A stretch of 9,327 bases of DNA, from assembly GCA_019247135.1 (NCBI GenBank), contig JAFAPL010000186.1:1-9327 (forward strand), given 5' to 3'. Origin of the DNA: Chloroflexota bacterium. Lineage in GTDB: Bacteria; Chloroflexota; UBA6077; CF-72. How positions within the stretch are numbered: position 1 is the stretch's first letter; each line of letters starts with the position of its first letter. Made by a program: the position numbers and the translations under genes. A model generated the notes under the pieces. That model saw only the letters and a program-made list of their open reading frames with translations. It was not told the DNA's origin and ran no database searches. This document shows, piece after piece, positions 6,684 through 9,327 of the stretch.

Positions 6684-8027
6684 TCAGGACGCAGTCGATA
6701 ACGCGGCAGCCGGCGCAGTCCGCTCGACACCCAGTTCGTGCAGCGGCAGTTTGTACGTTTCGCGTGCCGTTGCGGCGGACCCCGCGGCAATGACGCATGC
6801 CGCGAGCGTCACGGCTCCGACAGGCACCCACGCGCCCGCGTCACCACCCTGCAGAGCAGCCGAAACGGCCGGCGCAAAGCCCGCGAGTGCGAAGCCAATC
6901 TGGGTGGGAATGGCCATGCCCGACAGGCGCACGCGAGTGTCGAACATCTCGCCATAGAAGGCCGGCCAGATGCCGTTCGACGCGCTGTACGTGATGCCGG
7001 ACATCAAGATCCCGAACACAAAGATCAGCGGAATGTTCGCCTGACTGATCGACCACAAGTACGGGAACATCAGTGCGCCCGGCGCGAGCGCACCGAAGAT
7101 AAACACCGGCTTGCGCCCGATCCGGTCCGACAGCAGCGCCCACAGCGGAATGGCCACCATGCCCACGATATTCGCCAGGATCGCAACGGTGAGCATCGGC
7201 GTCTGGTCGAGCTTCATGATGTTGACCGCGAACGACAGCGCGTACACGCCAAACATGGTGCTCACGGTCGAGACGAGACTGCAGAGCAGGATGCGCACCA
7301 CCGGCGCCCTGTAGTGCGCGAAAAGGACCGACAGCGGCGCACGGGCAAGGGTATTGCGCTGCTTGTTTTCGAGGAACGCGGGCGTCTCGGCGAGGCTGCG
7401 ACGGATGTACAGCCCGAGCACGACGACCACCAGGCTCAGCCAGAACGGAATGCGCCAACCCCAGGCGAGCAGTTGATCCTGCGGGAGCCGCGACACTGGC
7501 AAGAACACCGCGGTTGCGAGAACGGAGCCGAACTGGGTGCCGTTCAGCGTGAAGCTGGTGAAGAATGAGCGCCGATTTTGAGGCGCGTGCTCGAGCGTCA
7601 TCGAATTGGCGCCGGCCTGCTCGCCCGAGGCCGACAACCCCTGGCACAGGCGCAGGATGACCAACAGCACGGGCGCGAAGATGCCGATCTGGTCGTACGT
7701 CGGCAGGCAGCCGACCAGGAACGTGCACGTGCCCATCAGCACGAGCGTGCCGATCAGCACGCGTTTGCGGCCGAACTTGTCGCCGATGTGGCCGATGAAG
7801 AACGCGCCAATCGGTCGGGCGACGTAGCCGACGCCGAAGGTGGCCAGCGACAGGAGGACGCCGGCGGCCGGGTTGGCGGTGGGGAAGAAGAGTTTGCCGA
7901 AAACGAGCGCGGCGGCGGTGCCATAGATGAAGAAGTCGTAATACTCGAGCGCGCTGCCGATCCAACTGGCGACGGCGGCGCGGCCGGGCGTGTGCACCGG
8001 CGTGGGCGCGTGATGATCCAGAGCCAT
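6684..8027 (-). CDS. MFS transporter, metabolite:H+ symporter (ShiA/ProP-like) family
   Basis: Inner-membrane proton-coupled uptake transporter, 447 residues, consistent with 12 transmembrane helices. Metabolite:H+ symporter signatures: LEYYDFFIYGTAAAL in helix 1, the loop motif GHIGDKFGRKR (79-89) between helices 2 and 3, AWGWRIPFWLSL (188-199) after helix 5, its counterpart SDRIGRKP (300-307) in the second half, and FYGEMFDTRVRLSG (357-370). The family includes the shikimate transporter ShiA, and the dehydratase downstream makes shikimate or quinate the leading substrate candidates; sequence alone does not decide. The ATG at 8027 is the only credible start; the purine-rich GGGGGAGG at 8052-8045 sits 17 nt away, farther than a normal Shine-Dalgarno. 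First gene of the minus-strand operon, behind the promoter at 8070-8098. Confidence 0.93.
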   Translation of the reverse strand: MALDHHAPTPVHTPGRAAVASWIGSALEYYDFFIYGTAAALVFGKLFFPTANPAAGVLLSLATFGVGYVARPIGAFFIGHIGDKFGRKRVLIGTLVLMGTCTFLVGCLPTYDQIGIFAPVLLVILRLCQGLSASGEQAGANSMTLEHAPQNRRSFFTSFTLNGTQFGSVLATAVFLPVSRLPQDQLLAWGWRIPFWLSLVVVVLGLYIRRSLAETPAFLENKQRNTLARAPLSVLFAHYRAPVVRILLCSLVSTVSTMFGVYALSFAVNIMKLDQTPMLTVAILANIVGMVAIPLWALLSDRIGRKPVFIFGALAPGALMFPYLWSISQANIPLIFVFGILMSGITYSASNGIWPAFYGEMFDTRVRLSGMAIPTQIGFALAGFAPAVSAALQGGDAGAWVPVGAVTLAACVIAAGSAATARETYKLPLHELGVERTAPAAALSTAS

Positions 8028-8067
8028 GGCTGCTTGTGCTTGAGCCTCCCCCGCGAACTGGTAACTC

Positions 8068-8091
8068 GTAATGTACTATCCAGTACGTTAC
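8068..8091. promoter_or_regulatory. Imperfect 24-bp palindrome, probable TetR-family operator
   Basis: Arms GTAATGTACT and AGTACGTTAC flank the centre ATCC; nine of ten arm positions pair, with the inner GTACT/AGTAC perfect. Length and symmetry suit a TetR-family dimer pair. It overlaps the -10 and spacer of the operon promoter, and the operon ends in a TetR gene, so autoregulated repression is the simplest reading. The same site lies upstream of the divergent adenosyltransferase gene and could affect it too. The binding protein is inferred, not shown. Confidence 0.65.
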
Positions 8092-8098
8092 TTGTCAA
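8070..8098 (-). promoter_or_regulatory. Sigma70-like promoter of the transporter-dehydrogenase-quiC-tetR operon
   Basis: On the minus strand a perfect -35 box TTGACA (8098-8093) is followed, after exactly 17 bases, by TACATT (8075-8070), a 4-of-6 match to the -10 consensus. Transcription would start near 8063, leaving a leader of about 35 nt before the ATG at 8027. No other candidate of this quality was seen in the gap. The -10 and most of the spacer are covered by the palindrome at 8068-8091, so a repressor bound there would block polymerase. Confidence 0.7.
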
Positions 8099-8137
8099 TT
8101 GCTGGAGCGCGCCCATCCGGCGCATGCGCGGTACGCT

Positions 8138-8142
8138 GAAGG
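8138..8142 (+). promoter_or_regulatory. Ribosome binding site of the adenosyltransferase gene
   Basis: GAAGG ends 7 nt before the ATG at 8150. It decides for this start over the in-frame upstream TTG at 8099, which would add 17 residues not expected for the family. Confidence 0.6.
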
Positions 8143-8149
8143 CGCAGCC

Positions 8150-8725
8150 ATGACCCAGCCCCGCCGCCGCATCGCCGGCCAGACCCTCGTCTTCTACGGC
8201 GACGGCAAAGGCAAGACTTCGGCCGCCTTCGGCGTCGCGTTGCGCGCCGTCGGCCGCGGCTGGAAAGTCGTCATGATTCAGTTCACCAAAATGGGCGAAT
8301 GGCCCAAGGGTGAACCAATGGGCGAGATCAACGGCGCTAAACGTCTCGCTCCTGACTTCGAAGTCATCTCTACCGGGATCGGCTTCGTCAACATCTTCGG
8401 TGATCCGTTTACACTGGACGAACACCGCAAAGCAGCCCAGGACGGCCTCGAGCTCTACAAGCAAAAAGCGGCGTCTGGCGATTACGACCTGATTATCCTG
8501 GACGAAGCCATCGGCGCTGTCTCGCAAGGCCAGTGGGACCTCGAACAACTGTTGGAAATCATCAAGGAAAAACCGCGCGAGCTGAACCTCCTGATCACCG
8601 GCCATGACGACGAGAAGAAGTTCATCGACCAGGTTGTGGCCCTGGTGGACCTGGCGACCGAGATGCGCAAAGTCAAACACCCCTTCGACGAGGGCCACCA
8701 GGCCCGCAAAGGCCTGGACTACTAA
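8150..8725 (+). CDS. cobO: Corrinoid (cob(I)alamin) adenosyltransferase, CobA/BtuR type
   Basis: Transfers the adenosyl group of ATP to cob(I)alamin or cobinamide to make coenzyme B12 forms, in the cytosol. 191 residues, a normal length for the CobA/CobO/BtuR class (not the PduO or EutT classes). The P-loop [12 protein letters not shown] (about 17-28) close to the N-terminus is the class signature; [13 protein letters not shown] is the Walker B region, LLITGHD follows, and the C-terminus [16 protein letters not shown] matches the conserved family ending. It is divergent from the transporter operon and 23 nt ahead of a B12-dependent mutase, so its local role is probably to supply adenosylcobalamin to that enzyme. 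No other cobalamin biosynthesis gene is visible, which fits salvage or cofactor loading rather than a full pathway at this locus. Confidence 0.95.
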   Translation: MTQPRRRIAGQTLVFYGDGKGKTSAAFGVALRAVGRGWKVVMIQFTKMGEWPKGEPMGEINGAKRLAPDFEVISTGIGFVNIFGDPFTLDEHRKAAQDGLELYKQKAASGDYDLIILDEAIGAVSQGQWDLEQLLEIIKEKPRELNLLITGHDDEKKFIDQVVALVDLATEMRKVKHPFDEGHQARKGLDY

Positions 8726-8748
8726 CCGCGAAGTCCTACACTCCAGGC

Positions 8749-9327
<579 letters not shown>

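Noticed and set aside
5534..6793. Long + strand open frame with repeated MHTDWSVL-like peptides.
   Set aside because: It is antisense to the dehydrogenase and part of the dehydratase; the repeats are just the same palindromic DNA read from the other strand, and nothing in it resembles a protein family.
8039..8137. Separate promoter for the adenosyltransferase gene.
   Set aside because: A -10-like TACTAT (8074-8079) is present on the + strand but no acceptable -35 lies 16-18 bases upstream, so I do not claim it.

Overview
The window is GC-rich bacterial DNA, densely coded, with eight protein genes and only one real intergenic gap (about 120 bases, 8028-8149). The gene content suggests a free-living heterotroph that degrades plant-derived cyclic acids and short or branched acyl-CoAs. 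The phylum cannot be fixed from this sequence alone; I saw no rRNA or tRNA genes, CRISPR array, transposase or phage gene.

Region 1 (1-3030, + strand) is an acyl-CoA catabolism operon: the 3' part of an acyl-CoA dehydrogenase, an AtoB-type acetyl-CoA acetyltransferase, and a complete SCAD-like acyl-CoA dehydrogenase. Both junctions are 4-base ATGA overlaps.

Region 2 (2963-8027, - strand) is a four-gene operon that reads in the order MHS-family MFS transporter, zinc-dependent MDR dehydrogenase, QuiC-type two-domain 3-dehydroshikimate dehydratase, TetR regulator. The likely job is uptake of quinate or shikimate (or a related cyclitol acid), its oxidation to 3-dehydroshikimate, and dehydration to protocatechuate. 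The genes are tightly packed (10-nt gap, 4-base overlap, 1-nt gap). The TetR gene runs convergently into the last 68 bases of the region 1 dehydrogenase. A good sigma70-like promoter with a 24-bp imperfect palindrome across its -10 and spacer lies upstream of the transporter, and is a natural target for the operon's own TetR protein.

Region 3 (8150-9327, + strand, divergent from region 2) holds a CobA/CobO-type corrinoid adenosyltransferase followed 23 nt later by the N-terminal third of a coenzyme-B12-dependent acyl-CoA mutase. The mutase carries Phe where methylmalonyl-CoA mutase has its substrate-contacting Tyr89, and resembles isobutyryl-CoA mutase. The adenosyltransferase would supply its cofactor.

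The most unusual item is inside the dehydrogenase gene of region 2. Four copies of a palindromic 21-bp sequence (6322-6465), spaced 42, 39 and 42 bases, are read in frame as four NRPVGM peptides and lengthen a loop just before the structural-zinc cysteines by about 39 residues. The copies are almost identical as DNA while the stretches between them have diverged. The palindrome core looks like a TetR-type operator. This could be a protein-invading palindromic repeat, an intragenic operator array, or both.
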